Part shown: piece after piece, positions 42,793 to 50,553 of the stretch
Layout of the letters: every line of letters begins with the position of its first letter
Numbering within the stretch: position 1 is the first letter of the stretch
NCBI RefSeq assembly: GCF_002368335.1
Contig: NZ_AP018288.1
Span: 7,494,389-7,558,388, forward strand
DNA length: 64,000 nucleotides
Direction: 5' to 3'
Source: Nostoc sp. NIES-4103
GTDB taxonomy: Bacteria > Cyanobacteriota > Cyanobacteriia > Cyanobacteriales > Nostocaceae
Position numbers and translations under genes: made by a program
The notes under the pieces: model-generated
Told to the model about the DNA's origin: nothing
Databases searched by the model: none
What the model saw: the letters and a program-made list of their open reading frames with translations, nothing else

Positions 42793-42842
42793 ATTCTTGG
42801 CTAGGTAGATAGTGCGATCGCGCTACCTAGCCAAGAATTTTT
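42793..42842. terminator. strong bidirectional terminator hairpin
   Basis: A 16-bp perfect stem (ATTCTTGGCTAGGTAG at 42793-42808, complement at 42823-42838) with a 14-nt loop containing GCGATCGC is followed by TTTT. It lies 48 bp after the ABC-F stop and directly against the end of the convergent gene, so it can end transcription from both sides. Confidence 0.8.
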
Positions 42843-43263
42843 AGCAAAGTATTGCCTTCGATGCATATAGTCTGACAATCGACTCGACTGTTAAAATACA
42901 CGGCCCTACTAAACCTTGTTGATTCTCGTAATATGGGCCAGCACGGGGAACAAATTTACCTACCACAACAACTCGTTTATGTTCAAATTGAGCAATTTCA
43001 TCAGCTGGCCTTATTCCAGAAGGATGTCCAAATGGGTAGAGTAATATTGCCCTATCCTCCAGAATTATATGAACCATACCTACATGTAAAGGTGGTAAAG
43101 TTGGGTTTCTGCTTGCGGCTTTGCTGGCATTTGCTTGTTGATATTGGCCGATGATACGTACCTGTTTACCATTTCCCCAGCCATATTTCTCAGGAAAAAG
43201 TTTATCTATGTCAGCTTGACTCTCAATAATTGGTAATTCCTGATTCATGCTTTCTACCTTCAT
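42841..43263 (-). CDS. conserved hypothetical protein
   Basis: This 140-residue soluble protein includes QVRIIGQYQQANASKAASRN, HVGMVHIILEDRAILLYPFG and KRVVVVGKFVPRAG segments. The alternating hydrophobic strands and the V-x-V-x-G-x-F pattern suggest a small beta-barrel (OB-like) domain. I do not recognise a named family. Start is the first ATG at 43263 (MKVESMNQELPI); a second ATG five codons on is possible. It is convergent with the ABC-F gene. Confidence 0.6.
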   Translation of the reverse strand: MKVESMNQELPIIESQADIDKLFPEKYGWGNGKQVRIIGQYQQANASKAASRNPTLPPLHVGMVHIILEDRAILLYPFGHPSGIRPADEIAQFEHKRVVVVGKFVPRAGPYYENQQGLVGPCILTVESIVRLYASKAILC

Positions 43264-43310
43264 ATAAGTTAATATTAATTGTCGGAAAGTAAGTCAAGTA
43301 GTGACGGCAT

Positions 43311-43403
43311 CAGGACTTACGCAAGAACTCTCTGAAACCCTCTTGACTTTGTGGCCTTTGTGTCCTTTGCGGTTCGTTTTCTCATTCTTTTGCGTAAGTC
43401 CTA
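43311..43403. mobile_element. MITE with AGGACTTACGCAA ends (no nested insert)
   Basis: Thirteen-bp inverted ends (AGGACTTACGCAA from 43312, complement ending 43402) enclose about 65 bp. GGCAT occurs directly outside both ends (43306-43310 and 43404-43408), a likely 5-bp target duplication. The interior aligns with the element at 6321 but lacks its 27-bp insert. It lies in a 600-bp gap without other recognisable features apart from a HIP1 site. Confidence 0.75.
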
Positions 43404-43869
43404 GGCATATCAAAATGAAATTTATCTAAATCAGTTTGATAAAAATCAATAGTTCCCCAATAATTTCTTTTACTTCATGTTGCTTGATCTTCAACTTTTG
43501 CCCAGCCTATTACCTCTTGTCTTTTTTGCTCATTTAGATGAGAAGCGATCGCTTTTAGTACTTTGATTGTCAACTCTCATTTGACAGTAGTATAAATACG
43601 CTTAGAAATTAGTGGCTTCCTCAGTATAAACTTGGTTAAACCCAAAAAAAGCACAAAAGGTTTTACCCAGTGGAGTAAGGGGAGAGAAAATGCTGGCAAC
43701 CAATACCCAGCACCTTCCCAAAGATTGCCGTATTTCATTGAATTTCATTAAGCATATTTTTATGAACTAGTCTAGCCATCTCAAATCTTTAATCTCTAAC
43801 TCTCCAGCAGAAGCCGCAAAGCATACAGGCAAGTTATAATTCTCTTGCGGACGAGCGTAACAAAAATTT

Positions 43870-44196
43870 ATGAGTAACCCCCTTGTACAAGCCTTTTTCG
43901 TAGGTAGAGCAGTAGCCGAAGTGATTAATGAGCGCTTAGAGGTCGCCTTGACCGATGCTTTGAGTGAACTGGGCAAATTTGATGCTGAAGCTAGAGAGCA
44001 ATTACGCCAGTTTACAGACGAAGTTCTAGAACGGGCAAATCGAGCAGCTGAAGCTGCTAATGCCGGGCAAACTAGCTCAAGCGCTGGGTCAAGCGGTTCA
44101 CAGCCATCTGACTTACAAGCAGAAATTGATGAATTGCGAGCAGAAATTGCCCTGCTACGTACAGAATTGCAACATTATCGCAGAACCTCAGCATAA
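43870..44196 (+). CDS. conserved coiled-coil protein (DUF6825-like)
   Basis: This 108-residue protein begins MSNPLVQAFFVGRAVAEVIN and has a long amphipathic helix region (LSELGKFDAEAREQLRQFTD). A Ser/Gly-rich hinge (QTSSSAGSSGSQPS) leads to a C-terminal coiled coil (LQAEIDELRAEIALLRTELQ). I recognise it as a protein conserved in cyanobacteria and, I believe, plants (DUF6825 group). Its function is not known to me. It precedes the UbiB-like kinase gene on the same strand across a tandem-repeat gap. Confidence 0.75.
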   Translation: MSNPLVQAFFVGRAVAEVINERLEVALTDALSELGKFDAEAREQLRQFTDEVLERANRAAEAANAGQTSSSAGSSGSQPSDLQAEIDELRAEIALLRTELQHYRRTSA

Positions 44197-44204
44197 ATTT
44201 AGTT

Positions 44205-44310
44205 AATAGTCAATATTCATTGGTCATTAGTCAGTGGTCAATAGCATCTGACAAATAACAAATGACAAATGACAAATGACAACTGACAACTGACAACTAA
44301 CAACTGACAT
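44205..44310. repeat. STRR block in front of the UbiB-like gene
   Basis: GTCATTAGTCAGTGG-type units are followed by tandem ACAAATG and ACAACTG heptamers (about 44250-44305). They fill the space between two probably co-oriented genes and end 20 bp before the ribosome binding site of the next one. Confidence 0.8.
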
Positions 44311-44334
44311 ACTAAAAACAGTTTAGGAACTGAA

Positions 44335-46071
44335 GTGTCTTCTCTTTCAGGTTATTCGGTTACAAACCAGCGGTACGCAAAGCATATGGAAACAGGTTAT
44401 TCAGATAAGGCATACCGTTGGAATCGTGAGAACTACTCAAGTAAACGGCGCTTTGTAGACATTTGGTCTTTCGTCTTGACCTTAATGTTCAAGCTTTGGC
44501 GCTACAACAAATCTTGGAGTTACCCTGGTGGTGTAACTGAAGCCAAGCAAGCTGCAAGACGCAAAGCTCAAGCGGTCTGGATTCGTAATACCCTACTGGA
44601 TTTAGGCCCAACTTTTATCAAAGTTGGGCAATTGTTTTCTACTCGTGCTGATATATTCCCTGGTGAATATGTAGAAGAGTTGGCAAAGCTACAAGACAAA
44701 GTGCCAGCATTTAGCTATGAGCAAGTAGAAACAAGTATTGAGCAAGAATTGGGTAAAAAAATTCCTGAACTATTTCAGAATTTTGAACCTATTCCTTTAG
44801 CAGCAGCTAGCTTGGGGCAAGTACACAAAGCTGTGCTACACACTGGGGAAGCAGTTGTTATCAAGGTGCAGCGTCCTGGACTGAAAAAGCTATTTGAAAT
44901 AGATTTACAAATTCTCAAAGGAATTGCCTACTACTTCCAAAATCATCCCAAATGGGGTAAAGGACGAGATTGGATCGGGATTTACGAAGAATGCTGTCGT
45001 ATTCTTTGGGAAGAAATTGACTATCTTAATGAAGGTCGCAACGCTGATACTTTCCGGCGTAACTTTCGTGGTCACGACTGGGTAAAAGTTCCCAGAATTT
45101 ACTGGCGTTACACTTCGTCCCGTGTACTGACTTTGGAATATCTTCCGGGAATTAAAATTAGTCAGTATGAAGCTATAGAAGCAGCAGGTTTAGATCGTAA
45201 GGTGATTGCACGTCAAGGCGCTCAAGCTTATCTAATGCAATTGCTCAACAACGGCTTTTTCCATGCCGATCCTCATCCAGGTAACATTGCCGTGAACCCC
45301 GATGGTGCTTTGATATTTTACGATTTTGGTATGATGGGGCGAATCAAGTCCAACATTCGAGAAGGACTGATGGAAACGCTGTTTGGCATTGCCCAAAAAG
45401 ATGGCGATCGCGTCGTTCAGTCTCTCATCGATTTGGGAGCGATCGCACCTGTGGATGACATGGGCCCAGTGCGGCGCTCTGTCCAGTATATGCTGGATAA
45501 TTTCATGGATAAGCCCTTTGAAAATCAATCTGTGGCAGCAATTAGTGACGACCTATACGAAATAGCATATAATCAGCCATTTAGATTTCCTGCAACCTTC
45601 ACTTTTGTGATGCGAGCCTTTTCCACCCTAGAGGGGGTAGGCAAAGGCTTAGATCCAGAATTTAACTTTATGGAAGTTGCCCAACCATATGCAATGCAGC
45701 TTATGACTAATATGAATGGTTCTGAGACTAATAGCTTCCTGAATGAATTAAGTCGTCAAGCAGTCCAAGTGAGTACAACTGCTTTCGGATTACCACGTAG
45801 ATTAGAGGACACCCTAGAAAAATTAGAACGCGGAGATATGCGTGTGCGCGTTCGTTCAATAGAGACAGAACGACTGCTGCGGCGACAGAGTAACATTCAG
45901 CTAGCAATGAGCTATGCTGTGATAATCAGTGGATTTACTCTTTCAGCTACCCTTTTATTAGTTAATCATTATGGATGGTTAGCCCTGTTGGCTGGTTTAA
46001 TCGCCGCATTAGTCTCAGTAATACTGATCCGCTTGCTTCTACGCCTCGACCGTTATGACCGCATGTATTAA
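44335..46071 (+). CDS. AarF/ABC1/UbiB-family atypical kinase
   Basis: This 578-residue protein of the UbiB/ABC1K family supports prenylquinone metabolism and lipid homeostasis in thylakoids and plastids. Family motifs: the KxGQ motif FIKVGQLFSTRADIFPGEYV, the alanine-rich loop AAASLGQVHKA, VIKVQRPGL (lysine), catalytic HADPHPGNI and metal-binding YDFGMMG. Two C-terminal hydrophobic segments (near 518-560) anchor it in the membrane. Start is GTG 44335 with AGGA six nt upstream. A PP2C phosphatase gene begins 18 bp after the stop, probably in the same operon. Confidence 0.92.
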   Translation: MSSLSGYSVTNQRYAKHMETGYSDKAYRWNRENYSSKRRFVDIWSFVLTLMFKLWRYNKSWSYPGGVTEAKQAARRKAQAVWIRNTLLDLGPTFIKVGQLFSTRADIFPGEYVEELAKLQDKVPAFSYEQVETSIEQELGKKIPELFQNFEPIPLAAASLGQVHKAVLHTGEAVVIKVQRPGLKKLFEIDLQILKGIAYYFQNHPKWGKGRDWIGIYEECCRILWEEIDYLNEGRNADTFRRNFRGHDWVKVPRIYWRYTSSRVLTLEYLPGIKISQYEAIEAAGLDRKVIARQGAQAYLMQLLNNGFFHADPHPGNIAVNPDGALIFYDFGMMGRIKSNIREGLMETLFGIAQKDGDRVVQSLIDLGAIAPVDDMGPVRRSVQYMLDNFMDKPFENQSVAAISDDLYEIAYNQPFRFPATFTFVMRAFSTLEGVGKGLDPEFNFMEVAQPYAMQLMTNMNGSETNSFLNELSRQAVQVSTTAFGLPRRLEDTLEKLERGDMRVRVRSIETERLLRRQSNIQLAMSYAVIISGFTLSATLLLVNHYGWLALLAGLIAALVSVILIRLLLRLDRYDRMY

Positions 46072-46089
46072 TTTTTGCAGTGAAAATTT

Positions 46090-46824
46090 ATGAAACTTAA
46101 TTTCACGGGTTTCAGCGATCCGGGACTTATTCGTTCTAGTAACCAAGATGCTTATTACATAGACCCTGAAGGGCGATTTTTCATTGTCGCTGATGGTATG
46201 GGTGGTCATGCGGGAGGTGAAGAGGCGAGTCGCATTGCCACGCGGGAAATTCAGGCATATTTGGTAGCAAATTGGGATTCATCTGAGCCTACGGAAAAAT
46301 TGCTAGAGAAAGCTTTATGGCAGGCTAATGAAAGCATTTTGCAAGATCAGCAAAATCATCCCGAACGCGCTGACATGGGTACAACTGTTGTTGCAGTCAT
46401 TTTCCGCTCACCAGATGCGCCTTGGTGCGGTCACGTTGGTGACTCAAGACTTTACCGCTTGCGAGGGACGCAATTAGAGCAAGTTACTGAAGATCACACT
46501 TGGGTAGCAAGAGCAATTAAAGTTGGTGACATCACCTCCGAAGAGGCAAGAATTCACCCCTTCCGCCATGTTTTGTCGCGCTGTTTGGGACGTGAAGATT
46601 TACACCAGGTTGATGTGCAGCCGTTGGATGTCAAGGCAGGCGATCGCTTGCTATTATGCAGTGATGGTTTGACCGAAGAACTTGTAGATCACAAGATTGC
46701 TAGCTACCTCCATGACACCCCATTACTAGACAAAGCTGCACTCTCTTTAATTGAAGCTGCTAAAGAGCAAGGTGGACACGACAACATTACAGTCATCATC
46801 GTCGCACTCGAAAATAGTCAATAG
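46090..46824 (+). CDS. PP2C-type Ser/Thr protein phosphatase
   Basis: This 244-residue cytosolic metal-dependent phosphatase has the PP2C motifs SNQDAYY (near residue 17), VADGMGGHAGGEEA, GDSRLYRL, CSDGLTEEL and GGHDNITVIIV; the aspartates that bind the metal pair are all present. It should reverse phosphorylation by Hanks-type kinases, two of which are encoded in the window, though its true partners are unknown. It follows the UbiB-like gene by 18 bp. A tandem repeat starts at its last codons. Confidence 0.94.
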   Translation: MKLNFTGFSDPGLIRSSNQDAYYIDPEGRFFIVADGMGGHAGGEEASRIATREIQAYLVANWDSSEPTEKLLEKALWQANESILQDQQNHPERADMGTTVVAVIFRSPDAPWCGHVGDSRLYRLRGTQLEQVTEDHTWVARAIKVGDITSEEARIHPFRHVLSRCLGREDLHQVDVQPLDVKAGDRLLLCSDGLTEELVDHKIASYLHDTPLLDKAALSLIEAAKEQGGHDNITVIIVALENSQ

Positions 46825-46905
46825 TCAGTGGTCAATAGTCAATAGTCAATAGTCAACAGTTATTAATATTGACTTTGGACTGTTGACTTTGGACTGTTGA
46901 TGGTA
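46816..46905. repeat. STRR after the PP2C gene
   Basis: GTCAATA units (46818-46858) followed by inverted-sense TTGACTTTGGACTG units (about 46869-46902); the halves can pair. The first units overlap the 3' end of the phosphatase gene. The array is close in sequence to the one between the two ATP synthase genes. Confidence 0.75.
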
Positions 46906-47140
46906 AATATACTCAGCAATTTGTTCAGCCTGAGCATTTTTCTAATTTACTACTTGATACAAATACTCTTAGCCTCCAAATTTACCTGCTGGCGGCTATG
47001 TTTCCATAATTTAGGTAATTGACATCTTGCACATAATGATATATAGCGAATATAATTCACGCTAATACCTTTCATATTCCCCTTACTCTCCTAACATTTC
47101 CTTTAGGGGAAAGTTTTAGCGACTAAGAAGGTAAATGAAG

Positions 47141-47154
47141 GTATTACAACTTAC
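47141..47154 (+). promoter_or_regulatory. candidate NtcA site upstream of nblA
   Basis: GTATTACAACTTAC fits the NtcA consensus GTA-N8-TAC exactly and is itself the palindromic type. It lies about 255 bp before the nblA start. A good -10 box at the usual 22-nt distance was not seen, so the site could act on a different promoter or be fortuitous. Nitrogen control of nblA by NtcA is established in other cyanobacteria. Confidence 0.45.
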
Positions 47155-47408
47155 CCGGTTACTCACGAATTGTGATTTTTTCCGGAATCTGTTTTAGCAG
47201 ACTTGAGTTGTATATCAGTAGGTTTAGGTGCAAGCTATCAAAAACCAAAAATTTAGCCTTAAGGATATGGTCAATTTGTCACACAGTTGTTATCTTTCTT
47301 AATACAGATGTACACCTGTGAGAGCATATCCCACTCCAGACATGATCTTTTTGGTCAAGTCTTACCAACATGACTTTTACTTACGCGTTGTTTTCTTCGG
47401 AGATTATT

Positions 47409-47606
47409 ATGAGCAAACCAATTGAATTATCTTTGGAACAGCAATTCAGCATCCGCTCTTTCGCTACTCAAGTACAGCACATGAGTCACGAACAAGCTCA
47501 GGACTTTTTAGTCAAGCTTTATGAACAAATGGTTGTACGGGAGGCAACTTACCAGGAATTACTCAAGCACCAGTGGGGTATAGATTCAGGTTCCGCTTTG
47601 GCATAA
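47409..47606 (+). CDS. nblA: NblA, phycobilisome degradation adaptor
   Basis: NblA binds phycobiliproteins and brings them to the Clp protease when nitrogen or other nutrients run short. The 65 residues match the family throughout: MSKPIELSLEQQFSIRSFA, VQHMSHEQAQDFLVKLYEQM, VVREATYQELLKHQWGI. ATG 47409 is chosen over the longer start at 47370 because GGAG lies 6 nt before it and the family begins exactly here. The long upstream gap (46906-47408) fits a complex, regulated promoter and carries one NtcA-type site. Confidence 0.95.
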   Translation: MSKPIELSLEQQFSIRSFATQVQHMSHEQAQDFLVKLYEQMVVREATYQELLKHQWGIDSGSALA

Positions 47607-48048
47607 TTTAATTCTAGTGTCGCAGTGGGCGACCTCCTTCTCTTGCTCGGTTCCAGGGAGGAAAGGGGCTGGGGATGCTGGGGCGTCAACTTCAAATAAG
47701 CAATTCATGACTGAACAATTTATAACCCAAAACTTTGCTACGAAAACTTTTCAAGTCCATGTATTTTTTAAAACTACTGTAGCTTTGGGTATTAAATTGA
47801 TTATTAGCACTAGCTAAGTCTAATCATAATTTTGACGACTGTACATTAGTAGTACACTTAATTTTCTACTGTAATGCTTACAGAGGAAAACCTGCGTAAA
47901 TCTAACTAAACTTATCTAACACTGCCATTCATTATATTTTTTATAAATGTAAGTTACAAGCAGATATATGCTTTTTTAATAAAAGTTAACAATTGACCAA
48001 ATACCTGTTTATGGGCGGGAGAATGATGCTTGGGTTGTTGAGATTTCT
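47607..48048. other. intergenic gap after nblA
   Basis: About 440 bp without a convincing gene. A 66-codon open frame (47617-47817) has unlikely composition and no ribosome binding site, and is not called. The convergent kinase gene ends at 48049. No clear terminator hairpin was found here. Confidence 0.35.
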
Positions 48049-49644
48049 CTAGCCATAAACATCAAAATGGGAATCTGTCTGAATTGCTTCCAACTTAGCC
48101 ATGATTTGGGGTTTGATTTTTTCGTACTCGTTTTTCAGTAAACTTTTACTAAGTTGGGGATCAGCCGCTGATACAAGGGTTTTGCCCGCTATTACCCATT
48201 GTTGCAGGCGCTGGCGTTGGGCAGGGGCAATAGTAGCAATTAGGATATGAGAACACTTATTTGGTGTCTCGCGGGCAAACAACAGAAGACGATAATAGCC
48301 TGTTTGCCCCAGTAAATAGGTGATTTCTTGACCGAGATGAGTTTTGAGATCAAGGTAGTAAGGCAGCCATTTAGCACCGTGTTTGCGATTATAGATGACA
48401 GTAATCCAAAGCACCATGGGATGGGGAACTGTGATAAAAAGAAATTGGTTGTAACGTTGACAAACTATGCGTTTGAGAATTTCTCTTTCTGGTAGCATTA
48501 TCCATAGAGCAGGGAAAATTTCTCCATTGGCATGAATGGACTGGGGAAAAACAATATTGGCAATAGGTTTATTTTCGGGCCAGGAAATCGAACGAATTAT
48601 TTCATCATTTGACAGCGTTACTTGCAAGTCGGCTTTGATCTTCGGCTCTGAATCGGTTTGAAGTGTAATGGTATGACTAGGTGTATTATTAATAATTTGA
48701 ATTGTATGCGTATTGTAGTCAGATATATTATTACTATCTGAAATTGTATGTGTACGGTAGTGCTGTTCTAAAGATTCTAATATACCTAGAATTTCGCTGA
48801 TACTTTGCGGGCGATCGCGCGGTGCTTTGGCTAGGCAACTCATCACCAAATTTTCCACTTCCTTGGGACTTTGTAGTCCAGGGGCAACCTCAGCAAAAGT
48901 ACTTGGTTCTTGAGTATGATGTGTTTTATACCATGCACCAAATGAGTGGCTTGGTGCTAGCAGTGGCATTTTGCCTGTCAGCATTTCAAACATCATCACG
49001 CCCAGACTATAAATATCAGAGCGGTTGTCTAATTCTTTACCCTCCATCTGTTCGGGAGAGGAATAAGCCAGCGTTCCCAAATAATATTTTGTATGGTCGC
49101 TATTGGCTTGTAGTAACTTAGCAATACCAAAATCTAGAACCTTTACCAACTCTCCAAAACTTGCATCTTGAATCACCAGCATATTGCTAGGCTTAATATC
49201 ACGATGAATAATTGGGTAGATTGTGCCATCAACCGGGATGCCATCATGAGCGCACTTTAACCCCAAGCAAATTTGGCGTGTCATACTCAAGAATCTGGGC
49301 AAAGATAAATTTTGCTGGCGGATAATGTGGTTTAGGCTATCCCCTTGCAAGTATTCCATGACATAGAAGGGGGTGTTATTTTCATCTACCCCATAGTCCA
49401 TGACTCGAACAATGTGAATGCTTTTTTGCCCAAGTAAAGCACAGGTTTTTGCTTCTCGCTCAAAGCGTTCTTGTAACCGTATCTTTTCATTTTGTATGGA
49501 TAGGGCGAGAAACTTCACAGCAACGGGTACGCCTCCCAACAAAATATCTTTAGCACGATAAACCCTACCCATTGCTCCAGTACCGATTAACTCCTGAAGC
49601 TGATAGCGTTTGGCGAGTAAGTGACCAATGTTGGGGTCTGACAT
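48049..49644 (-). CDS. Hanks-type Ser/Thr protein kinase
   Basis: This protein of about 531 residues has an intact kinase domain at about 10-290: LIGTGAMGRVYRAKD glycine loop, VPVAVKFLAL (beta-3 lysine), HRDIKPSNML, VLDFGIAKL, GTLAYSSPEQMEGKEL and the ends of the lobe with SDIYSLGVMMFEML. A linker and a C-terminal domain of about 180 residues of unknown type follow (SWPENKPIANIVFPQSIHAN; FARETPNKCSHILIATIAPA). There is no membrane span. I prefer ATG 49644 to the longer TTG-type start at 49671. It lies downstream of the AAA_35/CHAT cluster on the same strand and may belong to the same signalling neighbourhood, but the gaps are 190-270 bp. Confidence 0.9.
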   Translation of the reverse strand: MSDPNIGHLLAKRYQLQELIGTGAMGRVYRAKDILLGGVPVAVKFLALSIQNEKIRLQERFEREAKTCALLGQKSIHIVRVMDYGVDENNTPFYVMEYLQGDSLNHIIRQQNLSLPRFLSMTRQICLGLKCAHDGIPVDGTIYPIIHRDIKPSNMLVIQDASFGELVKVLDFGIAKLLQANSDHTKYYLGTLAYSSPEQMEGKELDNRSDIYSLGVMMFEMLTGKMPLLAPSHSFGAWYKTHHTQEPSTFAEVAPGLQSPKEVENLVMSCLAKAPRDRPQSISEILGILESLEQHYRTHTISDSNNISDYNTHTIQIINNTPSHTITLQTDSEPKIKADLQVTLSNDEIIRSISWPENKPIANIVFPQSIHANGEIFPALWIMLPEREILKRIVCQRYNQFLFITVPHPMVLWITVIYNRKHGAKWLPYYLDLKTHLGQEITYLLGQTGYYRLLLFARETPNKCSHILIATIAPAQRQRLQQWVIAGKTLVSAADPQLSKSLLKNEYEKIKPQIMAKLEAIQTDSHFDVYG

Positions 49645-49838
49645 AGAACATTCGACTCCAATATTTAACAATTGTGGATAAAACCTGTCCAGGAGGCAGT
49701 TCGTAAGTATTTGGATAAAAAAGTGCGCTAAAATAAAATAAGTATATTTACTTAAAAAATAGTACTACTTTGCACTTTGATTGTAATTTCTTATTTAGTT
49801 TGCCCAATTTTGGCAAAATAGTCACTGAGGAGTATTAA

Positions 49839-50288
49839 CTATTGTTTTGGCTGACGCACCAGGCTAGCTTCCATTGTACTGATGAGAAAATGACCTGACA
49901 TCACACCACTACTTAAGTAGTATGTATCATCTGACATGCGATGCATAGTTTCAAAGCCACTACGACGTTCGCGATCGCTTAATACCCAATAACGCTGTAC
50001 AATGGTGTCTGGGCCAATCCAACCCTCGCCTTCAGATTGTCCCAAAATATTATTCTGGAGTAAAAAAGTATATTGGCGTTCTTGATCATGGAGACGCCCT
50101 TTGTATTGTAAAGAGATTTCTGAGCGATCGCTGCCTGGAAATATAAGTTTTGTTGCCATAGTAAACCAGTTATCTCGATTCCAAGCCACTAGGGTCATAC
50201 CCTTGACGCTGATTGACAGGCCATTACGCTCCAGCCAACTTCCTTGCATTGTCCAGCGTCCTGGTTCCAATAAAAAAGTGTGAACCAC
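49839..50288 (-). CDS. conserved hypothetical protein
   Basis: This 149-residue soluble protein begins FLLEPGRWTMQGSWLERNG and ends FLISTMEASLVRQP. Its alternating strands, the central RLHDQERQYTFLLQNN and the late SGVMSGHFLIS suggest a beta-barrel (lipocalin- or FABP-like) chain. I have no family name for it. Relatives probably exist in other cyanobacteria. It sits between the kinase and the AAA_35 receptor gene, all on the minus strand. Confidence 0.65.
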   Translation of the reverse strand: MVHTFLLEPGRWTMQGSWLERNGLSISVKGMTLVAWNRDNWFTMATKLIFPGSDRSEISLQYKGRLHDQERQYTFLLQNNILGQSEGEGWIGPDTIVQRYWVLSDRERRSGFETMHRMSDDTYYLSSGVMSGHFLISTMEASLVRQPKQ

Positions 50289-50553
50289 CTTATATATACC
50301 TTGCCTTGATCGAGTAACGCTAAGATTTCAAAGATATCTATGAAACAAGGAAATGTCAGGTGGCAGATAAATTTAGTTAAAAATGAGGAGTTAGGAGTTG
50401 TAGAGGCGGGTATACTACGAAATTCAAGTAGCAACAAGATATGCTGAGTAAACTTGCCCATACAGGAGTGGCGATTATCCTTATCACCTCATCATTCCAT
50501 CTTCCCATCCTTAGAATATGTTTTGAGCTAATAAAAGTTGATGGTAATTAATA

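Noticed and set aside
47370..47408. 13-codon N-terminal extension of NblA
   Set aside because: The family begins at the internal Met (MSKPIELSLEQQF), which has GGAG at good spacing.
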